DNA of 64,000 nt from Osmia lignaria lignaria. Its lineage: Eukaryota; Arthropoda; Insecta; Hymenoptera; Megachilidae. The DNA is taken from assembly GCF_051020975.1 (NCBI RefSeq), contig NW_027478159.1, positions 16,074,501 to 16,138,500 of the forward strand. The letters run 5' to 3'. The notes under the pieces were generated by a model that did not search any database, was not told where the DNA came from, and saw nothing but the letters and a program-made list of their open reading frames with translations. This document shows, one piece after another, positions 37,698 to 49,928 of this stretch (the stretch's first letter is position 1; each line of letters starts with the position of its first letter). The position numbers and the translations under genes were made by a program.

Positions 37698-38018
37698 TTG
37701 CAGATTTATCTCAAGGGAAGGGGCCTAACGGACATATTTCGAGATATTTCTTCTTCTTGTTGTTCTTCTTCTGCACAGCTAAGCTGGAAGTGGCATTTGC
37801 GGCTCGCACTATTGCAGAGTTATCTCAAAGAAAGGGGCCACGGTGTTTCTGTATCTCTATTATGTTGGTGCGGCTTCGGAACTTTTAAATATCTTGATAT
37901 ATCTCGAGAACTACGCGTCTGATCAAAAAATATCATAGAACATAAAAAGTAGGAAACATAATTCTCTACGAAAAGGTCTTTTAACATTTTGCCATAGCTC
38001 GCTTCGTTTCCGAGATAT
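37698..38018 (+). repeat. 321-bp monomer, TCTACGAAAAGG (copy)
   Basis: Same deletion and GTCTTTTAAC as the unit at 34479, 3219 bp earlier. It is identical by descent through the 10-unit duplication. Confidence 0.9.
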
Positions 38019-38984
38019 TTGCAGGTTTATCTCAAGGGAAGGGGCCTGACGGACATATTTCGAGATATTTCTTCTTCTTGTTGTTCTTCTTCTGCACAGC
38101 TAAGCTGGAAGTGGCATTTGCGGCTCGCACTAGTGCACAGTTATCTCAAAGAAAGGGGCCACGGTGTTTCTGTATCTCTATTATGTTGGTGCGGCTTCGG
38201 AACTTTTAAATATCTTGATATATCTCGAGAACTGCGCATCTGATCAAAAAATATCATAGAACATAAAAAGTAGGAAACTTAATTCTCTACAAAAAAGGTC
38301 TCTTAACATTTTGCCATAGCTCGCTTCGTTTCCGAGATATTTGCAGATTTATCTCAAGGGAAGGGGCCTGACGGACATATTTCGAGAAGTTTCTTCTTCT
38401 TGTTGTTCTTCTTCTGCACAGCTAAGCTGGAAGTGGCATTTGCGGCTCGCACTAGTGCACAGTTATCTCAAAGAAAGGGGCCACGGTGTTTCTGTATCTC
38501 TAATATGTTGGTGCGGCTTCGGAACTTTTAAGTATCTCGATATATCTCGAAAACTACGCTTCTGATCAAAAAAGATCATAGAACACAAATTGTAGGAAAC
38601 ATAATTCTCTACAAAAAACGTCTCTTAACATTTTGCCATAGCTCGCTTCGTTTCCGAGATATTTGCAGATTCAGCTCAAAGGAACTGGCCTGACGGACAT
38701 ATTTCGAGATATTTCTTCTTCTTGTTGTTCTTCCTCTGCACAGCTAAGCTGGAAGTGGCATTTGCGGCTCGCACTAGTGCAGAGTTATCTCAAAGAAAGG
38801 GGCCACGGTGTTTCTGTATCTCTATTATGTTGGTGCGGCTTCGGAACTTTTAAATATCTCGATATATCTCGAAAACTACGCTTCTGATCAAAAAATATCA
38901 TAGAACATAAAAAGTAGGAAACTTAATTCTCTACAAATAAGGTCTCTTAACATTTTGCCATAGCTCGCTTCGTTTCCGAGATAT
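38019..38984 (+). repeat. Three-unit module after the 10-unit HOR
   Basis: The units are GCAGGTTTATC with GTGCACAG; TTTCGAGAAGTTTC with CTCTAATATG and AAAAAAGATC; and GATTCAGCTCAAAGGAACTGG with TTCCTCTGC. The same module returns at 43492-44457, 5473 bp later. The front of its first unit is also the front of the hybrid at 34800. Confidence 0.85.
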
Positions 38985-41238
38985 TTGCAGATATATCTCA
39001 AGGGAAGGGGCCTCACGGACATATTTCGAGATATTTCTTCTTCTTGTTGTTCTTCTTCTGCACAGCTAAACTGGAAGTGGCATTTCCAGCTCGCAATAGT
39101 GCAGAGTTATCCCAAAGAAAGGGGCCACGATGTTTCTGTATCTCTATTATGTTGGTGCGGCTTCGGAACTTTTAAATATCTCGATATATCTCGAAAACTA
39201 CGCTTCTGATCAAAAAATATCATAGAACATAAATTGTAGGAAACATAATTCTCTACAAAAAAGGTCTCTTAACATTTTGCCATAGCTCGCTTCGTTTCCG
39301 AGATATTTGCAGATATATCTCAAGGGAAGGGGCCTGACGGACATATTTCGAGATATTTCTTCTTCTTGTTGTTCTTCTTCTGCACAGCTAAGCTGGAAGT
39401 GGCATTTACAGCTCGCAATAGTGCAGAGTTATCTCAAAGAAAGGGGCCACGGTGTTTCTGTATCTCTATTATGTTGGTGCGGCTTCGGAACTTTTAAACA
39501 TCTTGATATATCTCGAGAACTACGCGTCTGATCAAAAAATATCATAGAACATAAAAAGTAGGAAACTTAGTTCTCTACAAAAAAGGTCTCTTAACATTGT
39601 GCCATAGCTCGCTTCGTTTCCGAGATATTTGCAGATTTATCTCAATGGAAGGGGCGTGACGGACATATATCGAGATATTTCTTCTTCTTGTGGTTCTTCT
39701 TCTGCACAGCTAAGCTGGAAGTGGCATTTGCAGCTCGAAATAGTGCAGAGTTATCTCAAACAGAGGGGCCACGGTGTTTCTGTATCTCTATTATGTTGGT
39801 GCGGCTTCAGAACTTTTAAATATCTTGATATATCTCGAGAACTACGCATCTGATCAAAAAATATCATACTACATAAAAAGTAGGAAACTTAATTCTCTAC
39901 AAGAAAGGTCTCTAAACATTTTGCCATAGCTCGCTTCGTTTCCGAGATATTTGCAGATTTATCTCAAGGGAAGGGGCGTGACGGACATATATCGAGATAT
40001 TTCTTCTTCTTGTTGTTCTTCTTCTGCACAGCTAAGCTGGAAGTGGCATTTGCAGCTCGCAATAGTGCAGAGTTATCTCAAACAGAGGGGCCACGGTGTT
40101 TCTGTATCTCTATTATGTTGGTGCGGCTTCGGAACTTTTAAATATCTTGATATATCTCGAGAACTACGCATCTGATCAAAAAATATCATAGAAGATAAAA
40201 AGTAGGAAACTTAATTCTCTACAAAAAAGGTCTCTTAACATTTCGCCATAGCTCGCTTCGTTTCCGAGATATTTGCAGATTTATCTCAAGGGAAGGGGCC
40301 TGACGGACATATTTCGAGATATTTCTTCTTCTTGTTGTTCTTCTTCTGCACAGCTAAGCTGGGAGTGGCATTTGCAGCTCGCAATAGTGCAGAGTTATCT
40401 CAAAGAGAGGGGCCACGGTTTTTCTGTATCTCTATTATGTTGGTGCGGCTTCGGAACTCTTAAATATCTCGATATATCTCGAAAAGTACGCTTCTGATCA
40501 AAAAATATCATAGAACATAAAAAGTAGGAAACTTAATTCTCTACAAAAAAGGTCTCTTAACATTTTGCCATAGCTCGCTTCGTTTCCGAGATATTTGCAG
40601 ATTTATCTCAAGGGAAGGGGCCTGACGGACATATTTCGAGATATTTCTTCTTCTTGTTGTTCTTCTTCTGCACAGCTGAGCTGGAAGTGGCATTTGCAGG
40701 TCGCAATAGTGCAGAGTTATCTCAAAGAAAGGGGCCACGGTGTTTCTGTATCTCTATTATGTTGGTGCGGCTTCGCAACTTTTAAATATCTCGATATATC
40801 TCGAAAACTACGCTTCTGATCAAAAAATATCATAGAACGTAAATTGTAGGAAACATTATTCTCTACAAAAAGGGTCTCTTAACATTTTGCCATAGCTCGC
40901 TTCGTTTCCGAGATATTTGCAGATTCATCTCAAGGGAAGGGGTCTGACGGACATATTTCGAGATATTTCTTCTTCTTGTTGTTCTTCTTCTGCACATCTA
41001 AGCTCAAAGTGGCATTTGCAGCTCGCAATAGTGCAGAGTTATCTCAAAGAAAGGGGCCACGGTGTTTCTGTATCTCTATTATGTTGGTGCGGCTTCGGAA
41101 CTTTTAAATATCTTGATATATCTCGAGAACTACGCATCTGATCAAAAAATATCATACTACATAAAAAGTAGGAAACTTAATTCTCTACAAGAAAGGTCTC
41201 TAAACATTTTGCCATAGCTCGCTTCGTTTCCGAGATAT
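38985..41238 (+). repeat. Shortened return of the 28039-30614 segment (7 units)
   Basis: The units correspond in order to those at 28039, 28361+28683 fused, 29005, 29327, 29649, 29971 and 30293. Shared markers are TTATCCCAAAG with CACGATG, CTTAGTTCTC, CTCAATGG with GGGGCGTG, CTGGGAGTGG with GAAAAGTACGC, and AGGTCGC. The first is preceded by a TACAAATAAGG linker, as at 28039. Confidence 0.85.
39307..39628 (+). repeat. Hybrid monomer fusing two neighbours (28361 and 28683 types)
   Basis: CATTTACAGC in the front half comes from the type at 28361. AAACATC, CGCGTCTG and the CTTAGTTCTC tail come from the type at 28683. The switch lies between 39409 and 39498. One unit has been lost relative to 28039-29004. 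Confidence 0.8.
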
Positions 41239-41882
41239 TTGCAGATTTATCTCAAGGGAAGGGGCGTGACGGACATATATCGAGATATTTCTTCTTCTTG
41301 TGGTTCTTCTTCTGCACAGCTAAGCTGGAAGTGGCATTTGCAGCTCGAAATAGTGCCGAGTTATCTCAAACAGAGGGGCCACGGTGTTTCTGTATCTCTA
41401 TTATGTTGGTGCGGCTTCGGAACTTTTAAATATCTTGATATATCTCGAGAACTACGCATCTGATCAAAAAATATCATACTACATAAAAAGTAGGAAACTT
41501 AATTCTCTACAAAAAACGTCTCTTAACATTTTGCCATAGCTCGCTTCGTTTCCGAGATATTTGCAGATTTATCTCAAGGGAAGGGGCCTGACGGACATAT
41601 TTCGAGATATTTCTTCTTCTTGTTGTTCTTCTTCTGCACAGCTAAGCTGGAAGTGGCATTTGCAGCTCGCAATAGTGCAGAGTTATCTCAAAGAAAGGGG
41701 CCACGGTGTTTCTGTATCTCTATTATGTTGGTGCGGCTTCGGAACTTTTAAATATCTTGATATATCTCGGGAACTACGCATCTGATCAAAAAATATCATA
41801 GAACATAAAAAGTAGGAAACTTAATTCTCTACAAAAAAGGTCTCTTAACATTTTGCCATAGCTCGCTTCGTTTCCGAGATAT

Positions 41883-42204
41883 TTGCAGATTTATCTCAAG
41901 GGAAGGGGCCTAACGGACATATTTCGAGATATTTCTTCTTCTTGTTGTTCTTCTTCTGCACAGCTAAGCTGGAAGTGGCATTTGCGGCTCGCACTAGTGC
42001 AGAGTTATCTCAAAGAAAGGGGCCACGGTGTTTCTGTATCTCTATTATGTTGGTGCGGCTTCGGAACTTTTAAATATCTCGATATATCTCGAAAACTACG
42101 CTTCTGATCAAAAAATATCATAGAACATAAAAAGTAGGAAACTTAATTCTCTACAAAAAAGGTCTCTTAACATTTTGCCATAGCTCGCTTCGTTTCCGAG
42201 ATAT
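41883..42204 (+). repeat. Hybrid monomer fusing two neighbours (36088 and 36410 types)
   Basis: The front (CAAGGGAAGG, CCTAACGG, ACATATTTCG) matches the type at 32869 or 36088. The rear (GCACTAGTGC, type II tail bases) matches the type at 33191 or 36410. The switch lies between about 41922 and 41996. One unit has been lost relative to the 10-unit HOR. Confidence 0.75.
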
Positions 42205-43170
42205 TTGCAGATTTATCTCAAGGGAAGGGGCCTGACGGACATACTTCGAGATATTTCTTCTTCTTGTTGTTCTTCTTCTGCACAGCTAAGCTGGAAGTGG
42301 CATTTGCGGCTCGCACTAGTGCAGAGTTATCTCAAAGAAAGGGGCCACGGTGTTTCTGTATCTGTATTATGTTGGTGCGGCTTCGGAACTTTTAAATATC
42401 TTGATATATCTCGAGAACTACGCATCTGATCAAAAAATATCATAGAAGATAAAAAGTAGGAAACTTAATTCTCTACAAAAAAGGTCTCTTAACATTTCGC
42501 CATAGCTCGCTTCGTTTCCGAGATATTTGCAGATTTATCTGAAGGGAAAGGGCCTGTCGGACATATTTCGAGATATTTCTTCTTCTTGTTGTTCTTCTTC
42601 TGCACAGCTAAGCTGGAAGTGGCATTTGCGGCTCGCACTAGTGCAGAGTTATCTCAAAGGAAGGGGCCACGGTGTTTCTGTATCTCTATTATGTTGGTGC
42701 GGCTTCGGAACTTTTAAATATCTCGATATATCTCGAAAACTACGCTTCTGATCAAAAAATATCATAGAACATAAATTGTAGGAAACATAATTCTCTACAA
42801 AAAACGTCTCTTAACATTTTGCCATAGCTCGCTTCGTTTCCGAGATATTTGCAGATTCAGCTCAAAGGAACGGGCCTGACGGACATATTTCGAGATACTT
42901 CTTTTTCCTGTTGTTCTTCTTCTGCACAGCTAAGCTGGAAGTGGCATTTGCGGCTCGCACTATTGCAGAGTTATCTCAAAGAAAGGGGCCACGGTGTTTC
43001 TGTATCCCTATTATGTTGGTGCGGCTTCGGAACTTTTAAATATCTCGATATATCTCGAAAACTACGCTTCTAATCAAAAAATATCATAGAACATAAATTG
43101 TAGGAAACATAATTCTCTACAAAAAAGGTCTCTTAACATTTTGCAATAGCTCGCTTCGTTTCCGAGATAT

Positions 43171-43491
43171 TTGCAGATTTATCTCAAGGGAAGGGGCCTA
43201 ACGGACATATTTCGAGATATTTCTTCTTCTTGTTGTTCTTCTTCTGCACAGCTAAGCTGGAAGTGGCATTTGCGGCTCGCACTATTGCAGAGTTATCTCA
43301 AAGAAAGGGGCCACGGTGTTTCTGTATCTCTATTATGTTGGTGCGGCTTCGGAACTTTTAAATATCTTGATATATCTCGAGAACTACGCGTCTGATCAAA
43401 AAATATCATAGAACATAAAAAGTAGGAAACATAATTCTCTACGAAAAGGTCTCTTAACATTTTGCCATAGCTCGCTTCGTTTCCGAGATAT
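43171..43491 (+). repeat. 321-bp monomer, TCTACGAAAAGG (third copy)
   Basis: Carries the same deletion but keeps GTCTCTTAAC, and has TTTTGCAATAG upstream. It therefore branches before, or outside, the change shared by the copies at 34479 and 37698. Confidence 0.9.
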
Positions 43492-44457
43492 TTGCAGGTT
43501 TATCTCAAGGGAAGGGGCCTGACGGACATATTTCGAGATATTTCTTCTTCTTGTTGTTCTTCTTCTGCACAGCTAAGCTGGAAGTGGCATTTGCGGCTCG
43601 CACTAGTGCACAGTTATCTCAAAGAAAGGGGCCACGGTGTTTCTGTATCTCTATTATGTTGGTGCGGCTTCGGAACTTTTAAATATCTTGATATATCTCG
43701 AGAACTGCGCATCTGATCAAAAAATATCATAGAACATAAAAAGTAGGAAACTTAATTCTCTACAAAAAAGGTCTCTTAACATTTTGCCATAGCTCGCTTC
43801 GTTTCCGAGATATTTGCAGATTTATCTCAAGGGAAGGGGCCTGACGGACATATTTCGAGAAGTTTCTTCTTCTTGTTGTTCTTCTTCTGCACAGCTAAGC
43901 TGGAAGTGGCATTTGCGGCTCGCACTAGTGCACAGTTATCTCAAAGAAAGGGGCCACGGTGTTTCTGTATCTCTAATATGTTGGTGCGGCTTCGGAACTT
44001 TTAAGTATCTCGATATATCTCGAAAACTACGCTTCTGATCAAAAAAGATCATAGAACACAAATTGTAGGAAACATAATTCTCTACAAAAAACGTCTCTTA
44101 ACATTTTGCCATAGCTCGCTTCGTTTCCGAGATATTTGCAGATTCAGCTCAAAGGAACTGGCCTGACGGACATATTTCGAGATATTTCTTCTTCTTGTTG
44201 TTCTTCCTCTGCACAGCTAAGCTGGAAGTGGCATTTGCGGCTCGCACTAGTGCAGAGTTATCTCAAAGAAAGGGGCCACGGTGTTTCTGTATCTCTATTA
44301 TGTTGGTGCGGCTTCGGAACTTTTAAATATCTCGATATATCTCGAAAACTACGCTTCTGATCAAAAAATATCATAGATCGTTAATTGTAGGAAACATTAT
44401 TCTCTACAAAAAAGGTCTCTTAACATTTTGCCATAGCTCGCTTCGTTTCCGAGATAT
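43492..44457 (+). repeat. Second copy of the three-unit module
   Basis: Matches 38019-38984 unit for unit: GCAGGTTTATC with GTGCACAG; TTTCGAGAAGTTTC with CTCTAATATG; GATTCAGCTCAAAGGAACTGG. The exit differs: here the tail is CATAGATCGTTAATTG (44373), in the first copy it is a type I tail. The downstream joins are therefore different. Confidence 0.85.
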
Positions 44458-46067
44458 TTGCAGATTCATCTCAAGGGAAGGGGTCTGACGGACATATTTC
44501 GAGATATTTCTTCTTCTTGTTGTTCTTCATCTGCACAGCTAAGCTCGAAGCGGCATTTGCAGCTCGCAATAGTGCAGAGTTATCCCAAAGAAAGAGGCCA
44601 CGGTGTTTCTGTACCTCTATTATGTTGGTGCTGCTTCGGAACTTTTAAATATCTTGATATATCTCGAGAACTACGCATCTGATCAAAAAATATCATCGAA
44701 CATAAAAAGTAGGAAACTTAATTCTCTACAAAAAAGGTCTCTTAACATTTTGCCATAGCTCGCTTCGTTTCCGAGATATTTGCAGATTTATCTCAAGGGA
44801 AGTGGCCTAACGGACATATTTCGAGATATTTCTTCTTCTTGTTGTTCTTCTTCTGCACAGCTAAGCTGGAAGTGGCATTTGCAGCTCGCAATAGTGCAGA
44901 GATATCTCAAAGAAAGGGGCCACGGTGTTTCTGTATCTCTATTATGTTGGTGCGGCTTCGGAACTTTTAAATATCTTGATATATCTCGAGAACTACGCGT
45001 CTGATCAAAAAATATCATAGAACATAAAAAGTAGGAAACATAATTCTCTACAAAAAACGTCTCTTAACATTTTGCCATAGCTCGCTTCGTTTCCGAGATA
45101 TTTGCAGATTCAGCTCAAAGGAACTGGCCTGACGGACATATTTCGAGATATTTCTTCTTCTTGTTGTTCTTCCTCTGCACAGCTAAGCTGGAAGTGGCAT
45201 TTGCGGCTCGCACTAGTGCAGAGTTATCTCAAAGAAAGGGGCCACGGTGTTTCTGTATCTCTATTATGTTGGTGCGGCTTCGGAACTTTTAAATATCTCG
45301 ATATATCTCGAAAACTACGCTTCTGATCAAAAAATATCATAGAGCGTAAATTGTAGGAAACATTATTCTCTACAAAAAAGGTCTCTTAACATTTTGCCAT
45401 AGCTCGCTTCGTTTCCGAGATATTTGCAGATTCATCTCAAGGGAAGGGGTCTGACGGACATATTTCGAGATATTTCTTCTTCTTGTTGTTCTTCTTCTGC
45501 ACAGCTAAGCTCGAAGCGGCATTTGCAGCTCGCAATAGTGCAGAGTTATCTCAAAGAAAGAGGCCACGGTGTTTCTGTACCTCTATTATGTTGGTGCTGC
45601 TTCGGAACTTTTAAATATCTTGATATATCTCGAGAACTACGCATCTGATCAAAAAATATCATCGAACATAAAAAGTAGGAAACTTAATTCTCTACAAAAA
45701 AGGTCTCTTAACATTTTGCCATAGCTCGCTTCGTTTCCGAGATATTTGCAGATTTATCTCAAGGGATGTGGCCTGACGGACATATTTCGAGATATTTCTT
45801 CTTCTTGTTGTTCTTCTTCTGCACAGCTAAGCTGGAAGTGGCATTTGCAGCTCGCAATAGTGCAGAGTTATCCCAAAGAAAGGGGCCACGGTGTTTCTGT
45901 ATCTCTATTATGTTGGTGCGGCTTCGGAACTTTTAAATATCTTGATATATCTCGAGAACTACGCATCTGATCAAAAAATATCATACTACATAAAAAGTAG
46001 GAAACTTGATTCTCTACAAGAAAGGTCTCTAAACATTTTGCCATAGCTCGCTTCGTTTCCGAGATAT
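44136..46067 (+). repeat. Three-unit HOR, two copies (966 bp each)
   Basis: The order GATTCAGCTCAAAGGAACTGG, then GATTCATCTC with GCTCGAAGCGGC and GTGCTGCTTCGG, then a GGGAAGTGGCC or GGGATGTGGCC unit occurs at 44136-45101 and again at 45102-46067. The third units differ in their middle and tail. The first copy overlaps the preceding module by one unit. Confidence 0.75.
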
Positions 46068-47355
46068 TTGCAGATTCAGCTCAAAGGAACGGGCCTGACG
46101 GACATATTTCGAGATACTTCTTTTTCTTGTTGTTCTTCCTCTGCACAGCTACGCTGGAAGTGGCATTTGCAGCTCGCAATAATGCAGAGTTATCTCAAGG
46201 AAAGGGGCCCCGGTGTTTCTGTATCTCTATTATGTTGGTGCGGCTTCGGAACTTTTAAATATCTTGATATATCTCGAGAACTACGCATCTGATCAAAAAA
46301 TATCATAGAACATAAAAAGTAGGAAACTTAATTCTCTACAAAAAAGGTCTCTTAACATTTTGCCATAGCTCGCTTCGTTTCCGAGATATTTGCGTATTTA
46401 TCTCAAGGGAAGGGGCCTGACGGACATATTTCGAGATATTTCTTCTTCTTGTTGTTCTTCTTCTGCACAGCTAAGCTGGAAGTGGCATTTGCGGCTCGCA
46501 CTAGTGCAGAGTTATCTCAAAGAAAGGGGCCACGGTGTTTCTGTATCTCTATTATGTTGGTGCGGCTTCGGAACTTTTAAATATCTCGGTATATCTCGAA
46601 AACTACGGTTCTGATCAAAAAATATCATAGAACCTAAATTGTAGGAAACATAATTCTCTACAAAAAAGGTCTCTTAACATTTTGCCATAGCTCGCTTCGT
46701 TTCCGAGATATTTGCAGATATATCTCAAGGGAAGGGGCCTGACGGACATATTTCGAGATATTTCTTCTTCTTGTTGTTCTTCTTCTGCACAGCTAAGCTG
46801 GAAGTGGCATTTGCAGCTCGCAATAGTGCAGAGTTATCTCAAAGAAAGAGGCCACGGTGTTTCTGTATCTCTATTATGTTGGTGCGGCTTCGGAACTTTT
46901 AAATATCTTGATATATCTCGAGAACTACGCGTCTGATCAAAAAATATCATAGAACATAAAAAGTAGGAAACATAATTCTCTACAAAAACGGTCTCCTAAC
47001 ATTTTGCCATAGCTCGCTTCGTTTCCGAGATATTTGCAGATATATCTCAAGGGAAGGGGCCTGACGGACATATTTCGAGATATTTCTTCTTCTTGTTGTT
47101 CTTCTTCTGCACAGCTAAGCTGGAAGTGGCATTTCCAGCTCGCAATCGTGCAGAGTAATCTCAAAGAAAGGGGCCACGGTGTTTCTGTATCTCTATTATG
47201 TTGGTGCGGCTTCGGAACTTTTAAATATCTTGATATATCTCGAGAACTACGCCTCTGATCGAAAAATATCATAGAACATAAAAAGTAGGAAACTTAATTC
47301 TCTACAAAAAAGGTCTCTTAACGTTTTGCAATAGCTCGCTTCGTTTCCGAGATAT

Positions 47356-47676
47356 TTGCAAATTTATCTTAAGGGAAGGGACCTGACGGACATATTTCGA
47401 AATATTTCTTATTCTTGTTGTTCTTCTTCTGCACAGCTAAGCTGGAAGTGGCATTTGCAGCTCGCAATAGTGCAGAGTTATCTCAAAGAAAGAGGCCACG
47501 GTGTTTCTGTACCTCTATTATGTTGGTGCGGCTTCGGAACTTTTAAATATCTCGATATATCTCGAAAACTACGCTTCTGATAAAAAATATCATACAACAT
47601 AAAAAGTAGGAAACTTAATTCTCTACAAAAAAGGTATCTTAACGTTTTGCAATAGCTCGCTTCGTTTCCGAGATAT
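47356..47676 (+). repeat. 321-bp monomer, CTGATAAAAAATATC
   Basis: The C of TGATCA is lost near 47581, which removes the BclI-type site. The unit is also unusual in TTTGCAAATTTATCTTAAGG, GGGACCTG and CTTATTCTTG. The same deletion is seen in the unit at 49608. Confidence 0.9.
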
Positions 47677-48642
47677 TTGCAGATATATCTCAAGGGAAGG
47701 GTCCTGACGGACATATTTCGAGATATTTCTTCTTCTTGTTGTTCTTCTTCTGCACAGCTAAACTGGAAGTGGCATTTCCAGCTCGCAATAGTGCAGAGTT
47801 ATCCCAAAGAAAGGGGCCACGATGTTTCTGTATCTCTATTATGTTGGTGCGGCTTCGGAACTTTTAAATATCTTGATATATCTCGAGAACTACGCTTCTG
47901 ATCAAAAAATATCATCGAACATAAAAAGTAGGAAAGTTAATTCTCTACAAAAAAGGTCTCTTAACGTTTTGCAATAGCTCGCTTCGTTTCCGAGATATTT
48001 GCAGATATATCTCAAGGGAAGGGTCCTGACGGACATATTTCGAGATATTTCTTCTTCTTGTTGTTCTTCTTCTGCACAGCTAAACTGGAAGTGGCATTTC
48101 CAGCTCGCAATAGTGCAGAGTTATCCCAAAGAAAGGGGCCACGATGTTTCTGTATCTCTATTATGTTGGTGCGGCTTCGGAACTTTTAAATATCTCGATA
48201 TATCTCGAAAACTACGCTTCTGATCAAAAAATATCATAGAACATAAATTGTAGGAAACATAATTCTCTACAAAAAAGGTCTCTCAACATTTTGCCATAGC
48301 TCGCTTCGTTTCCGAGATATTTGCAGATATATCTCAAGGGAAGGGGCCTGACGGACATACTTCGAGATATTTCTTCTTCTTGTTGTTCTTCTTCTGCACA
48401 GCTAAGCTGGAAGTGGCATTTACAGCTCGCAATAGTGCAGAGTTATCTCAAAGAAAGGGGCCACGGTGTTTCTGTATCTCTATTATGTTGGTGCGGCTTC
48501 GGAACTTTTAAATATCTCGATATATCTCGAAAACTACGCTTCTGATCAAAAAATATCGTAGAACATAAATTGTAGGAAACATAATTCTCTACAAAAAAGG
48601 TCTCTTACCATTTTGCGATAGCTCGCTTCGTTTCCGAGATAT

Positions 48643-48963
48643 TTGCAGATTTATCTCAAGGGAAGGGCCTGACGGACATATTTCGAGATATTTCTTCTTC
48701 TTGTTGTTCTTCTTCTGCACAGCTAAGCTGGAAGAGGCACTTGCAGCTCGCAATAGTGCAGAGTTATCTCAAAGAAAGGGGCCACGGTGTTTCTGTATCT
48801 CTATTATGTTGGTGCGGCTTCGGAACTTTTAAATATCTTGATATATCTCGAGAACTACGCATCTGATCAAAAAATATCATAGAACATAAAAAGTAGGAAA
48901 CTTAATTCTCTACAAGAAAGGTCTCTTAACATTTTGCCATAGCTCGCTTCGTTTCCGAGATAT
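48643..48963 (+). repeat. 321-bp monomer, one G lost in GGGGCC
   Basis: It reads CAAGGGAAGGGCCTGACGG with one G fewer near 48666. This breaks the long forward frame of the monomer. Also private are GGTCTCTTACC and TTTTGCGATAG just upstream and GGAAGAGGCACTTG inside. Confidence 0.9.
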
Positions 48964-49607
48964 TTGCAGATTTATCTCAAGGGAAGGGGCCTGACGGACA
49001 TATTTCGAGATATTTCTTCTTCTTGTTGTTCTTCTTCTGCACAGCTATGCTGGAAGTGGCATTTGCAGCTCGCACTAGTGCAGAGTTATCTCAAAGAAAG
49101 GGGCCACGGTGTTTCTGTATCTCTATTATGTTGGTGCGGCTTCGGAACTTTTAAATATGTTGATATATCTCGAGAACTACGCTTCTGATCAAAAAATATC
49201 ATAGAACGTAAATTGTAGGAAACTTAATTCTGTACAAAAAAGGTCTCTTAACATTTTGCCATAGTTCACTTCGTTTCCGAGATATTTGCAGATTCATCTC
49301 AAGGGAAGGGGTCTGACGGACATATTTCGAGATATTTCTTCTTCTTGTTGTTCTTCTTCTGCACAGCTAAGCTCGAAGTGGCATTTGCAGCTCGCAATAG
49401 TGCAGAGTTATCTCAAAGAAAGAGGCCACGGTGTTTCTGTACCTCTATTATGTTGGTGCAGCTTCGGAACTTTTAAATATCTTGATATATCTCGAGAACT
49501 ACGCATCTGATCAAAAAATATCATCGAACATAAAAAGTAGGAAAGTTAATTCTCTACAAAAAAGGTCTCTTAACATTTTGCCATAGCTCGCTTCGTTTCC
49601 GAGATAT

Positions 49608-49928
49608 TTGCAGATTTATCTCAAGGGAAGTGGCCTGACGGACATATTTCGAGATATTTCTTCTTCTTGTTGTTCTTCTTCTGCACAGCTAAGCTGGAAG
49701 TGGCATTTGCAGCTCGCAATAGTGCAGAGTTATCCCAAAGAAAGGGGCCACGGTGTTTCTGTATCTCTATTATGTTGGTGCGGCTCCGGAACTTTTAAAT
49801 ATCTCGATATATCTCGAAAACTACGCTTCTGATAAAAAATATCATACAACATAAAAAGTAGGAAACTTAATTCTCTACAAAAAAGGTCTCTTAACGTTTT
49901 GCAATAGCTCGCTTCGTTTCCGAGATAT
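49608..49928 (+). repeat. 321-bp monomer, CTGATAAAAAATATC (copy)
   Basis: Same loss of the C of TGATCA as at 47356, near 49834, and the same CATACAACAT linker and following unit type. The two share ancestry over at least the rear half and the next monomer. Confidence 0.9.

Larger units (their letters stand above)
34800..38018 (+). repeat. HOR block V, copy 2 (10 units, 3219 bp)
   Basis: Repeats copy 1 unit for unit, including TTTTAACTATC, GTGCCGAG, ACATGTTTCG, ACATACTTCG, CCTGTCGG, TTTTTCCTG and TCTACGAAAAGG. Its first unit is a hybrid with a GCAGGTTTATC front. Private changes include CCATACCTCG (36061) and TACAAAGAAGG (36036). Confidence 0.9.
41239..43491 (+). repeat. Shortened return of the 10-unit HOR (7 units)
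   Basis: The units match those at 32225-34799 (or 35444-38018) in order, except that the GCACTATTGC and CAAGGAAAGG units are fused into one (41883). Markers kept are GTGCCGAG, ACATACTTCG, CCTGTCGG, TTTTTCCTG and TCTACGAAAAGG with its one-base deletion. Compared with the full HOR, the AGGTCGC and GATTCATCTC units just before (40595, 40917) complete the set. Confidence 0.85.
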
